From Echinochloa phyllopogon (taxonomy: Eukaryota > Streptophyta > Magnoliopsida > Poales > Poaceae): DNA of 64,000 nt. Below the pieces are notes generated by a model, which was given only the letters and a program-made list of their open reading frames with translations, did not search any database and had not been told where the DNA came from. Location: NCBI GenBank assembly GCA_033239725.1, contig BTCW01000004.1, positions 36,593,001-36,657,000 of the forward strand. The letters are read 5' to 3'. The position numbers and the translations under genes are program-made. This document shows, one piece after another, positions 22,154 through 32,719 of the stretch (the first letter of the stretch is position 1; the number at the start of each line of letters is the position of its first letter).

Positions 22154-22416
22154 TTGAGCGCGGGGCGCGGGCGGCGCGGGCAGAGGCCGAGCTCCTGGTG
22201 CCTGGTGGGGAACGTCGGCGAGGGGTCGCCCGGGTGGAGCGCGGCGAAGGAGCGGGAGAGGTTGCCAAGCGTGGTCCGCTTGGGCGGCGGCGGGAGCGGC
22301 AGCACGACCTTGCAGATGCCGAAGGGCGCGGCGGCGGGCTCGATCTTGAGGAGGTAGGTGATGGGGTTGGCGAACTCGGCCGCGGTGGGGCGGAACTCGG
22401 GCGCTAGCGTCACGCA
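22154..22416 (-). pseudogene. Captured JmjN-domain fragment of a REF6/ELF6-like histone demethylase
   Basis: The minus-strand frame contains LAPEFRPTAAEFANPITYLL, then KIEPAAAPFGICKVVLPLPP and TTLGNLSRSFAALHPG. This is the JmjN domain that starts plant H3K27 demethylases of the REF6/ELF6 (JMJ705) type. JmjC and zinc fingers are absent. The frame stays open for 256 codons from the right terminal repeat (22617) to 21847, running antisense through the DnaJ piece, so a chimeric product is conceivable but unproven. Confidence 0.75.
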
Positions 22417-22741
22417 TTTGGTCGGAGCAGAGGAGGGAGGTTGAAGATGTACGGGACGTTGAAGATGACCCTGACGTACGGGTCCCACGCGTCGGTGATA
22501 GAAGGAAGAGGAGTTGATGGCTAACTGTGAAGGAGGCCAGGGCACCATGGTCCTTTCGCGTGCAGCGTCTTGGTCCAGTACACGCTGGAGGTCCGACTTG
22601 GCGTGCCACGTCAGCAAAAGTGGAAAAATGGTGGGGAGGCCCAGCGCAAAAATGACAATTCTGTATTGACCAGCGCAAAACTAGCATCTCAAGGAGTGCC
22701 TCCCGTAACGATGGCAAATAGTTAAATATCTTGTGTTCCGC

Positions 22742-22895
22742 AATGAGACCCAGCGACTGCTCATCGAAGACTGCACTCAGCAGCATGTGGCTGTGTCTAG
22801 TTACAAAAAAGAAGGTGGGAAAATTTGGTCGAAAAGTCACATCAGACACTGTAGCACTTTTCGTTTGTTTGTGGTAATCGTTGTCCTACCATGGC
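22742..22895. other. Flank of the duplicated unit and truncated MITE
   Basis: 22742-22790 continues the flank homologous to 15475-15512. About 22830-22895 (CACTGTAGCACTTTTCGTTT...GTTGTCCTACCATGG) is part of the grass MITE family also seen at 14098. It is cut off at 22896 by the LTR of element A. Confidence 0.6.
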
Positions 22896-23423
22896 TGTCG
22901 GACCTTAGGACCGGCAATCCACTTGGGGGTACCCGAGTGGTTGATTTGTAGGCGGGGCGATTGATGAACTAGTGACTTGATGGTACACTGGAGGCACTGA
23001 TTTAGACAGGTTCGGGCTACCCGGAGGTACAATACCCTACGTCCTGTGTCGGTGGCGTCGTTTGTATTGTTGGGTACTCGGCCGAGCTTCAGGAAGCTGG
23101 GGCGAGCGTATGGTTTACAGGTTGAGTTGCGATGATCTCGTGGGGGTTCCCTAGGCCGCTTTATATAAGGTAGCGGGCTAGGGTTTCCAAGTCGATTTCC
23201 ATCTAAACCTACTTGGTTCCGACCAGGACTCTAGCCCGGGTCGGTTACAATTAGAATATCCCTGGATATCCGGACGATTCGTCCGTCGAGTCTTGATCAA
23301 CTTGTCCGTCAAGTCAGGGAGCCCGTATGAGCCGCCTAGGGGTTGGCTCATGGGCCTGTCAAAGGTGGGCCCTGGACGCCATGATCTGGTCTGACAGTGG
23401 CCCAGGGGTACCCATATCCCACA
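22896..23423 (-). repeat. LTR of element A (Tat-like gypsy), read as its 3' LTR
   Basis: 528 bp from TGTCGGACCTTAGG to CCCATATCCCACA, with TG...CA termini. It interrupts a MITE at its left edge. The base run just right of it, AGCCCCCGAG, is a polypurine tract when read on the minus strand (CTCGGGGGCT then TGTGGG...). No primer-site match is seen on the plus side. This makes the element minus-oriented, with its body extending right beyond the window. Confidence 0.65.
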
Positions 23424-24746
23424 AGCCCCCGAGCAACGTGCAGGCGCGTGTCCGAACTGCTTGACGAAGTGCCGAAGCCAATGAGGTCGGCTGAAGGTGC
23501 TTCAATCTTGTAGTCGGCACAAGGGTGGGCGGTGCTCAAAAAAGAGAGAACACCCAACACGACGCCGAGTTCTTCGAGGTAGTCGATCGGTCCTCATGAG
23601 GGCCGATTACAAGGCGACGATTAGGAGCACTGTATAACAGTAGCCTCCGAGCATTGGGTTGGTTAGGATAAGCGAGCCAAGGCTCAAAAATCAGCTAGAC
23701 AACATGTTGCCCAGGAGTTGGTGAAGGCTTGCTACCACCAAGGATGCTTTCCGGGTTGTAGGGCTTGCTCAGTCAAGTTGGCTGAGTTGTAGGTAGGTGA
23801 GAGCATGCTGCCACCAATGAGTAGGCCAAAATTTATCAGCACCCGTGACTCAACAGTGCGTTGATAACTATGGGCTGAGCCTGCTCGGTCAAAGGCTGTA
23901 AAAGCCGGTCATGCGGGAATCCCGCATCTGAGCATGCTCAGTCAAGGGCATTCATGGCCACCTGCTCGGGGAAAAGGTGAAACGCATGCGCAGCCGTTCC
24001 CAGGCGTCTTAAATGGCTCACGGGACAACAGATCTGCGACCCCGAAAGTGCCTATAAATAGGTGCACCGGCGTTTGTTCACCGTCGCAGTGTATTGGAGA
24101 TGATAGCCACCATGTGGATCTTTAGAGTCCTTCGTCCTGAGAGGATTGGGAGCGAAGGTAGAGTAGGCCAAGGTACATGCCTTGGTGTTCACCATTGATG
24201 CCAGAAGAAAATCGTCGAAGGGTGGTGCAAATGCTGCGGGAAAGGAGCTGGGCTTCGCGCTCCTCATAGGTAGGGGAGGTGTCCACTTCTCGGCGGGTCC
24301 GGGCGAGGAGGCTGTGGTAAGTGTACTCTTCATCAGTAAGCTAGCGAGTGATGCCAAGTTGATGGCTGATTTCGTCGGCCCATGAGCTGCACGATCCGTG
24401 CCTAGGCACCATCCATGGTGATGTCTAGTCCTTGCCCTCTTCCAGCAATGCAGCCACGAGGTTCTTCAGTTGGTGGGATGCCACAAGAAAATCGTCGAGA
24501 AAGCTGTGGAGACTGGTTCCGGTGATTGTGTGCTGACCACCTAACTGAAGTGGTTTAAGAGCCGCCAAGAGTGCGGCTTATGCCTTTGTATCCTGAAATG
24601 GCCTTTTGGCCAAATGTACTTTGTCTTTGTAAACTTTGCGATTCGCAAAGTATAGAATATGAACATGTTCGTTTTGGCGGTGGTGGACTTTATCCAACCA
24701 CTTGAGTGGATCAGTAGAGGTCGTGTAGACATACCGAAACCTACCC
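23424..24746. other. Element A non-coding region between LTR and tandem array
   Basis: No long open frame. Contains a TATA-like CCTATAAATA at 24051-24060 and repeated short words (GAGCATGCT). It probably belongs to the 3' untranslated part of A on the minus strand, and the upstream region of the antisense gene on the plus strand. Confidence 0.45.
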
Positions 24747-25145
24747 AGCGCCCATCCCCCGAGCATACGAGGGACTTGGCCTGGTTCTCTTGGAACGCGT
24801 CGAGTCCTAGTGCGGCGCCCAGCCCCCGAGCATGCGAGGGACTTGGCCTGGTTCTCTTGGAACGCGCCGAGTCGTAATGCGGCGCCCAGCCCCCGAGCAT
24901 GCGAGGGACTTGGCCTGGTTCTCTTGGAACGCACCGAGTCGTAATGCGGCGCCCAGCCCCCTAGCATGCGAGGGACTTGGCCTGGTTCTCTTGGAACGCG
25001 CCGAGTCGTAATGCGGCGCCCAGCCCTCGAGCATGCGAGGGACTTGGCCTGGTTCTCTTGGAACGCGCCGAGTCGTAATGCGGCGCCCAGCCCCCGAGCA
25101 TGTGAGGGACTTGGCCTGGTTCTCTTGGAACGCGCCGAGTCCTAA
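24747..25145 (+). repeat. 67-bp tandem array, six copies
   Basis: The phrase GAGGGACTTGGCCTGGTTCT recurs at 24769, 24836, 24903, 24970, 25037 and 25104, exactly 67 bases apart. Copies differ by only a few bases (e.g. GAGCATGCG versus GAGCATGTG). The array ends about 110 bases before the TATA box of the antisense gene. Confidence 0.95.
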
Positions 25146-25256
25146 TAAATGGAAACATATCCCGTCCGTCAATTTCGGATCCGGCGGATCGCGTATCGCC
25201 AATCCCGCGGATTCGGTCCGTTAGTTTCGGAGCCGTTAGGTCAGGGCAGCGCCGCG

Positions 25257-25266
25257 TTATAAATAC
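25257..25266 (+). promoter_or_regulatory. TATA box of the antisense gene in element A
   Basis: TTATAAATAC, about 190 bases upstream of the ATG at 25452. It is in the right position for an internal promoter reading opposite to element A. Confidence 0.55.
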
Positions 25267-26298
25267 GCGACCGGGGACGCCGTCGACATCATCCCACCGT
25301 TGCGTCGCACCCTTCGTCTTCCCCGCCTTGCTTTTTCTCAGCCCACCGCTACACCCGAACGAGGTTCCCGAGGTTGAGTAGATTGATCTTCATTGACGAG
25401 CGCTCCCACTCCAGCTTTCATCCACCCCTTGCTTCCCCTAACGAGCGAGCCATGGCCGATGAAGCTGTTGAGCGCGCCACTATGGAGGCTTTGGCGGCGG
25501 CCGGAGTGCCGCCGGAGGGCGAGCAGGAGGCGGTCTGGGGGAAGTCGAAGATGACGATGGAGTGCCTGGAGGACATGGCGAACCGCGGCGTGCTCCCCCC
25601 GAAGGAGACCTTGTCGTGGAGGCTTCCAAGGAAGGAGAAGAGGCCGTTCGAGAACACCGGCGAGGTAGCCGTCTTTGCGCACTTCGTTGAGCGTGGATTT
25701 AGCACGCCGTCCGGTGATTTCTTCCGCGGGATTCTTCATTACTACGGTCTGGAGCTCTCTCATCTTAATCCCAATGGGATTTTTGATGTTTCATTCTTCA
25801 TCTACTTCTGTGAGGCGTTTCTTGGAATGGCTCCCCATTTTCACCTTTGGCGGTACTTGTACCGCGTCAAGCGCATTGGGTCGGGGAACAAGGGAGATGG
25901 CCCCACTCGGATTACCGGTGGGGCGGGCATTGCATTACGCATGGGTAGGCTAGGAGAGTATTTCGATTTGCAGCTACTTGACTGTCACAAGGAATGGCGT
26001 CGTGAGTGGTTCTACATGGTGGACCAGCCACCTTTTTTGCCGGGTAGAACTGGTATGGCGCCGAAGGAACGGGAGTCCTGGCGCGATCTTCTGGTCGGGG
26101 TTGAATGCGATGGGATGCCCGATCTTATGGCGATGATTGCTGACTTGAAGCAGAAAGGCCTGACCGCCATGGCGGTGACTGTGTCATTCGTGGCCCGGAC
26201 CATCCAACCAATCAAGGACCGGGTTCACACGGCGTACGAGTTTTCGGGTCGCCTGGACCCAACCCGGGAGACGTCCCGGGGATTCGACTCGGACAAGG

Positions 26299-27865
26299 TG
26301 AAAGTGCATCTAGGCATTTAATCTATTTTGGTGATTAATGACAATAGAAATTTGGATATGATGCTTTGCATGAGTTGTGCAGGAATAAAATGAAATAAAA
26401 AGAAGACAATACTAAAGGAAGGACCCCAACGCTTATTCATATGGTGGAGGACTCAATTGGTGGATTTAAATTTAAGTTTCCGTTTGAAATTGAGTATAGG
26501 ACCACCGTACTATCAAGGGGGACGTAGTTGATAAACTCTAGGTGCTAAAAGTGTTGTGCTTGAGATGACAAACTCTTGAGAGACACAAAAACACTTCACA
26601 AACACCCCTTTCTGCTCGTCCGGAACTTAGGCCGGAAGATCCGACCGGAAGTTCCGGGCGGCTCGGTCTTGTGTTTCTTCGGGCCGGAAGTTCCGGCCTT
26701 TGCACCGGAAGATACAAGACTTAGCTGTTTTTCGAGCTCACGAGTGTCCTGTTGCAAGTTCCGACCCGAGGCCGGAAGATCCGACCGGAAGTTCCGGCCG
26801 GCTCTGTCTTGGTTTTCTCCGGGCCGGAAGTTCCGGGGTCTCCCGGAAGATCCGACTACCTGTCGGAAGATCCGGCCCCTGGAACTTTTCTGGAGGTTTC
26901 CTAACACGTTTCTGTTGATTATCGGAAGATCCGACCAAGTGACGGAAGATCCGGTACCCCTTCGCAGAGCACATAACGGTCATTTTTTGGGGGGTTGGTA
27001 TAAATACCCCACACCCCCCCTCATTCATGGTTGCTGCACACACTGACCTAACACGAGACAAACACTCCCTTGAGCATTCACTCCTTCTCTCTACTCCCTT
27101 CCAAAGCTTGATTCTTTCAAGATTCAACTAGGGTTTGAGTGAGAAAGAAGATTTGAGGTGTGAGACTTGTGCAACCTTGAGTTCTTCACTTGTTCATCTC
27201 TCAAGCACTTGAAGCACTTGGATTCATCGATTTGCGTTTGTTACTCTTGGAGCTTGCTCCTAGACGGTTAGAGGTGCCGGTGAACTCCCATTCTCTTGTG
27301 GTTTGAGTCCCGGAAGTTTGTATTACCCTCTCTCTTCGTGGGAGCACATAGTAAGTAACTCAATCCTCCTTTGTGGTTGATTGGGAGAGACTTGGGGTTA
27401 GTGTGACAGCCCGACTCTTTGTGAGCATCTCAACGGAGACGTAGCTCCTTTGTGGAGTGAACTTCGGTAGAAAATCCTTTGTCTCCACTTTTGTTCTTGC
27501 TCTTATTATTTCTATAACTTGACTTGTCCCGATCTACTTATTTGTGGGAATACTCTGATATTGATCATTTATAGAAGGTTCCTTACATCATTTGTGAGCT
27601 TTGTATTCAAGTAGAATCGTCAAAAGGTGATTAGATTTCAAATCTCGAAGTACCCCTAAATTGCCTGTTGGAAGATCCGACTTATTCTCGGATCTTCCGG
27701 GGATTCTGTCCCTGTCGGAAGATCCTATACAGTGTCGGATCTTCCTGGCCGGAAGATCCGAGACTGTGTCGGATCATCCGACCCTCTGATATTTTTCTGA
27801 GGATTTTTGCAGGATTTTTAAACAGGCCTATTCACCCCCCTCTAGGCCTAGTGTTGGTCCTTTCA
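26299..27865 (+). repeat. 5' LTR of element B
   Basis: 1,567 bp, TGAAAGTGCATC...TTGGTCCTTTCA. It carries a dense cluster of CGGAAGATCCG and CCGGAAGTTCCGG motifs at 26621-26960, TATAAATA at 26999-27006, and a second motif cluster at 27665-27790. Confidence 0.95.
26999..27006 (+). promoter_or_regulatory. TATA box in 5' LTR of B
   Basis: TATAAATA in the context GGTTGGTATAAATACCCC, about 40 bases after the last upstream CGGAAGATCCGG motif. It sets the likely U3/R boundary shortly downstream. The same box is at about 37783-37790 in the 3' LTR. Confidence 0.7.
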
Positions 27866-27867
27866 AT

Positions 27868-27880
27868 TGGTATCAGAGCC
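27868..27880 (+). other. Primer binding site of B (tRNA-iMet type)
   Basis: TGGTATCAGAGCC, two bases after the end of the 5' LTR, complementary to the 3' end of initiator Met-tRNA as usual in Copia elements. Confidence 0.9.
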
Positions 27881-27920
27881 TAATCCCTTGTTTAGGCTTA
27901 ACCGCTAAGGGAAAAACACT

Positions 27921-30437
27921 ATGGCCAGTATGGGGGATGTATCCGAGATGGCTTCCGCTCACAAAGATAAACATCCGACTCCTGTCGAATCAGGCTCAAG
28001 TGATGATGAATTCAACATTAGCGATGTTGATGAGAGCTTGAATGAACAAGAAAAGAAGAAGCAAAGAAGGGAGAAGATAAGGAAGAAGATCAAGGAGAAG
28101 GCCGAAAGAGAGGCACAAAAGCTTTTCAAGAAGAAGATACGAGAAAGAGACGCTCTCGACGGACTTCACTCGGTGTCTTATCGATATGAGACATCTTCTT
28201 CTAACAAATCTTTTGACCCTTCTAGTCTTAATTTCTCATCCATTCCAATGGGCAAAGTCCCCAAATTCAATGGGATTGACTATGCCCGATGGAGTGATGA
28301 TATGAAAATTTACTTGCATGGTCTTCATCCATCTCTTTGGACTATTGTGAATATAGGTGTTGACAAGAGTGCAACGCCAAGTCGTGAACAAGAATACGAC
28401 ATCTTCCGCAACTCTCAAGCCGTGACCGTGCTTAGGAGTGCTCTAAGCACTTATGAGTACAACAAGATTAGAGGAATCGATAGTGCCAAAGAGCTATGGG
28501 ACACTCTTCGAATGGCTCATAAAGGATCGGAAGAAGTCAAGGAAGGCAAGGTGGATCTCCTACAAGGAGAACTAGAAGCTTTCGTCATGAAGAAGGATGA
28601 GTCCTTGCAAGAAATGTATGATCGATTGAAGCTCCTAGTCACCGAAATTAGGATGCTTGGAAGCAATGATTGGGGCGAGAACAAGGTCACAAAGAAATTG
28701 CTTAGAGCATACGCACCAAAGAACCCAATGCTTTCCACAATGATTAGAGAAAGTGACAAGTTCAAGACAATGGTGCCCATGGAGCTATTCAACAAGTTAC
28801 AATATCATGAGATGAATAGCTTGGATGTGACAAGGTCTATCCAACAAACCGAAGTTAAGACCATAGCTCTCAAGGCCGAACCAAGCATGAGAGTTGAGTC
28901 AAATGAGAAGACTTCAACTTCCAAGAAAAGTGAGGATTCAAACGACCATGAAAGCACCGATGAAGAAACCGCTATGATGGTTAGAAACTTCAAGAGATTC
29001 ATGAAGGCAAGAGGTGAAAAGAAGAGCTTCTCTCAACGAAGATGCTATGAGTGTGGGGAGAAAGGGCATTACATTGCCGATTGTCCCCGCAAGAAGAATG
29101 ACAAAGATAACAAGAAGTCCAAGGACAAGAACGATGACAAGGACAAGAAATACAAAGAGAAGAGTCGAGAGTACAAGAAGAAGTTTGGAAGCGCCCACGT
29201 TGGTGAAGGTTGGAATTCATCAAGTGATGACTCCGGTGATGAAGGAATGGCCACTTGTGCCATTCAAGCTCCTACATCAACTCCACGACTCTTCAACAAC
29301 ATCGATGAAAGTGATGATGAAGCTCCCATGTGCCTCATGGCTCAAGGGACTAAGGTACTTGACACCACACCACTTTCCTCATCCACTCTATCATCATCTA
29401 GTAATATTGAAAATGAACTAGATAATGAAGAAGCCGAACACGAGAAAAACATGATAAAAAAGTTCGGCAAAGACGGTTACAAACTCATTAAAAAACTACT
29501 AGAGAAAATTGAGAAAAGAGAGGAGTCTCTTGATAGGCAAGAAGAATTGCTCATCCTTGAGAAGGAGAGAAACCTTGTCCTAGAAGAGGCTCTAGTTGAG
29601 GAGAAACTCAAGGTTGAGAAGTTGGCATGTGAGTTATCTCATGCCAATGACTCACGGGAGAAGGTGTCAAAGGAATTGTCTTTGACAAATGACTCTTTAA
29701 CTAACCTAAAGAGTGCTAAAAGTGAGCTTCAAGAAAGGCATTCAAGCCTAGAGATCAAATACAAAGATCTAGAAGCCAATTTTAGCTCACTTTGGGAAAG
29801 TACCAAGAACAACTCTAAAACAACTCTTGACTCAAGTGTCTCTACTAGTGAAGGTTGCTCAAGATGTTATAAAATTGATTTAGATGCTTGTGCAACTAAC
29901 ATTTCTAAGCTAGAGAAGAAAGTCAAGGCTAAAGATGCTCAAATCCAAAAGTTGACCGAAGCCATTGGACAAGACCAAGGTAAGGGCAAGAGTGTATTCG
30001 AGACCCACCCGGCATATAAAGCCGGTAGATATGGTACTATCAAGGATGGGCTTGGATACACTCGAGGTGGAAAGGCCAATGGGACTAAGAAGATAGGAGG
30101 TCGTGATGTGACATTGTTCATCAAGGGGACCAATTTAGGTGAACTAATGGATGCGGCTCATGGAGTGGTAAGCTCCATGGAGCCCTTGCCAAAGGCAAAA
30201 GCATCTAGTCAAGATGTCAAGATCAAGAACAAGACGGAAGAGAAGGTCGTTGAGCACAGGCCATCACTAAACCACTCCATCGACTATATGGTCACTTGGG
30301 ACCAAAATGGGAAGATGGTTGTAAAGTATATAGGTGCTCATACTAGGAAAATGATGAGAAGTGTGTGGGTGCCTAAAATGTCAAAAGCTAACACTCAAGG
30401 ACCCAATCACTTTTGGGTACCTAAGTCCAAGGCTTAA
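27921..30437 (+). CDS. gag: Gag polyprotein of element B (838 aa)
   Basis: Structural protein that packages the retrotransposon RNA into cytoplasmic particles. The ATG at 27921 follows the primer site by 40 bases. Residues 1-75 are charged (KKQRREKIRKKIKEKAE). About 110-300 is the Copia gag core (PKFNGIDYARWSDDMKIYLH, GSEEVKEGKVDLLQGELEAF). The CCHC zinc knuckle CYECGEKGHYIADCP is at about 375-389. Residues 500-680 are a long Glu/Lys/Leu coiled coil. The C-terminal part contains VTWDQNGKMVVKYIGAHTRK and ends in VPKSKA. It is longer than ordinary Copia gag, as in Sireviruses. The frame is intact. pol lies downstream in a different frame. Confidence 0.9.
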   Translation: MASMGDVSEMASAHKDKHPTPVESGSSDDEFNISDVDESLNEQEKKKQRREKIRKKIKEKAEREAQKLFKKKIRERDALDGLHSVSYRYETSSSNKSFDPSSLNFSSIPMGKVPKFNGIDYARWSDDMKIYLHGLHPSLWTIVNIGVDKSATPSREQEYDIFRNSQAVTVLRSALSTYEYNKIRGIDSAKELWDTLRMAHKGSEEVKEGKVDLLQGELEAFVMKKDESLQEMYDRLKLLVTEIRMLGSNDWGENKVTKKLLRAYAPKNPMLSTMIRESDKFKTMVPMELFNKLQYHEMNSLDVTRSIQQTEVKTIALKAEPSMRVESNEKTSTSKKSEDSNDHESTDEETAMMVRNFKRFMKARGEKKSFSQRRCYECGEKGHYIADCPRKKNDKDNKKSKDKNDDKDKKYKEKSREYKKKFGSAHVGEGWNSSSDDSGDEGMATCAIQAPTSTPRLFNNIDESDDEAPMCLMAQGTKVLDTTPLSSSTLSSSSNIENELDNEEAEHEKNMIKKFGKDGYKLIKKLLEKIEKREESLDRQEELLILEKERNLVLEEALVEEKLKVEKLACELSHANDSREKVSKELSLTNDSLTNLKSAKSELQERHSSLEIKYKDLEANFSSLWESTKNNSKTTLDSSVSTSEGCSRCYKIDLDACATNISKLEKKVKAKDAQIQKLTEAIGQDQGKGKSVFETHPAYKAGRYGTIKDGLGYTRGGKANGTKKIGGRDVTLFIKGTNLGELMDAAHGVVSSMEPLPKAKASSQDVKIKNKTEEKVVEHRPSLNHSIDYMVTWDQNGKMVVKYIGAHTRKMMRSVWVPKMSKANTQGPNHFWVPKSKA

Positions 30438-30448
30438 AACTTGTTTTG

Positions 30449-32719
30449 TAGGCATATTCCTCCGGTGGACCTTCGTGGTTATTGGATAGTGGATGCTCAA
30501 ATCATATGACCGGAGAAAGGAATATGTTTGCGAAGCTACAAGAGTATGACTCACCCGTTGAGAAGATCACATTTGGTGACAACAATCATGGTGATGTCAT
30601 AGGTCAAGGTGAAGTAGCCATCTCACAAGATTCATCTCTTTCCAATGTTTATCTTGTTGATTCTTTGGGATACAATTTGTTGTCGGTCTCACAACTTTGT
30701 GAAAAAGGTTACAATTGTCTCTTTACTAATGAGGGTGTGAGCGTCCTAAGAAGGGAGGATTCCTCTATTGCTTTTACGGGTCGACTCAAGGGAAAGCTTT
30801 ACTTAGTTGATTTCACAACTAGTAAAGTGGAACCGGAGACTTGTTTAGTGGCAAAATCTAGCTTGGGTTGGCTCTGGCATCGCTGGCTAGCTCATGTTGG
30901 GATGAGGAACTTGGCCAAACTTCAAAAGGATGAACACATCCTAGGACTAACTAATGTTGTGTTTGAGAAAGATAGATTGTGTAGTGCTTGTCAAGCCGGG
31001 AAGCAAGTTGGTGCTCCACATCCACCCAAGAATATTTTGACTAGCTCAAGACCACTCAAGTTACTTCACATGGATTTATTTGGACCGGTTGCATATGTTA
31101 GCATTGGCGGGAACAAGTATGGACTTGTCATTGTAGATGACTTTTCTCGTTTCACATGGGTTTTCTTTTTACAAGACAAGAGTGAAGCTCAAACAATCAT
31201 CAAGAAATTCATTAAAAGAGCTCAAAATGAGTTTGAGTTGAAGATCAAGCATATAAGAAGTGACAATGGGACGGAGTTCAAGAACACCAATGTTGAAGAG
31301 TTTCTTGATGAAGAAGGAATCAAGCATGAGCTCTCCGCTCCATACACACCTCAACAAAATGGCATTGTTGAGAGGAAGAACCGGACCTTGATTGAGATGG
31401 CACGGACCATGCTTGATGAGTACAAGACTCCGGATAACTTTTGGGCCGAGGCGGTTAGCACGGCTTGCCATGCCACTAACCGTCTCTATCTTCAAAAGTA
31501 TTTGAACAAGACTCCATACGAGATACTAACTGGTAACAAACCAAAGGTGCACTACTTTCGAGTCTTTGGTTGCAAATGTTACATTCTTAACAAGAAAACC
31601 AAAAGCTCAAAGTTTGCACCTAAGGTTGACGAAGGCTTTCTACTTGGTTATGGTACTAACGAACACGCCTACCGTGTTTTCAACAAAACCACCGGTTGCG
31701 TTGAGATCACGGTAGACGTAAAATTTGATGAATCAAACGGCTCTCAAGTAGAGCAAGTTGTAAATGACCTTGTAGATGAAGTCCCGTCAAGTCAAGCCAT
31801 CAAGAACTTGAGTTTAGGGGAAGTGAAGCCTCAAGAGTTTCCAAATGAAGATGAAGAACAAGACCAAGATCCGGAAATCATGTTCAACATCGATCCATCA
31901 CCATCAACAAGAGTTGAACCACCAAGCTCATCACAAGATCAAGTCCAAGATCATGGTGACGATCATGACCATGGCAATGATCAAGGGGGAGCTCAAGGTG
32001 AAGATGCTCAAGATGTTGAGTCACATCATGAAGAAGATGATGATGGACCCATCCAACGTCAATCAACATTCTCACATCCAAGAGTTCACCAAAGTGTTCA
32101 ACGGGATCATCCCGTTGACAACATTCTAGGGAGCATCCAAAGAGGGGTAACCACTCGTTCACGTTTAGCAAATTTTTGTGGATTTTACTCGTTTGTCTCC
32201 TCTTTGGAACCTCTCAAGGTAGAAGAAGCTCTTGGAGATGCGGATTGAGTTATTGCAATGCAAGAAGAGTTGAACAACTTCACAAGAAATGAAGTATGGG
32301 AGTTGGTCCCAAGACCCAAGCAAAATGTGATTGGCACCAAGTGGGTTTTCCGGAACAAACAAGATGAAAATGGCATTGTCACAAGAAACAAGGCTAGGTT
32401 GGTTGCTCAAGGCTTCACTCAAATTGAAGGGCTTGATTTTGGTGAGACATATGCTCCGGTGGCAAGGCTTGAGTCAATTCGTATCCTTTTGGCCTATGCA
32501 TCTCATCACAACTTCATGTTGTATCAAATGGATGTGAAGAGTGCATTTTTGAATGGGCCTCTTGGGGAGCTAGTATATGTGGAGCAACCACCGGGATTTG
32601 AAGACTCCAAGTACCCGACTACGTCTACAAACTCCATAAGGCGCTCTATGGGCTTAAGCAAGCACCTAGAGCATGGTATGAATGCCTTAAGGATTTTCTA
32701 CTCAAGAATGTCTTTGTAA
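30449..32719 (+). pseudogene. pol: Pol of element B, N-terminal two thirds, broken by nonsense and frameshift
   Basis: The frame opens after a TAG at 30449-30451 and is not in frame with gag. The protease motif DSGCSNHMTG is at about 30485. Integrase follows: GAG-pre-integrase LWHRWLAHVG...CSACQAGK, then HMDLFGPV, RSDNGTEFK and NGIVERKNRTLIE, giving the three catalytic acidic residues. A TGA at 32246-32248 replaces the Trp found in element D. RT begins WELVPRPKQNVIGTKWVF. A one-base deletion near 32612-32620 (compared with D) moves the rest of RT into another frame. Confidence 0.85.

Larger units (their letters stand above)
21566..22732. mobile_element. Pack-MULE carrying DnaJ and JmjN gene fragments
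   Basis: 1,167 bp with terminal inverted repeats of roughly 130-145 bp (left GGGATATTTAATTATTTGCC; right in reverse complement AAGATATTTAACTATTTGCC), both running on to GCTGACGTGGCACGCC. The 9-bp duplication GTGTTCCGC flanks it (21557-21565, 22733-22741). The same sequence stands uninterrupted at 15466-15474 in the homologous copy, which serves as the empty site. There is no transposase. The interior contains pieces of two host genes in opposite orientation, so it is a Mutator-like element that captured genes. Confidence 0.85.

Noticed and set aside
24747..25145. Regularly spaced repeats resembling a CRISPR array
   Set aside because: The whole 67-bp unit is repeated with no variable spacers, and the context is a plant retrotransposon.
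26576..27046. 156-aa frame in the LTR of B, also in the 3' LTR
   Set aside because: Made of the palindromic motif array and promoter of the LTR. It spans the TATA box and appears only because the LTR is repeated.
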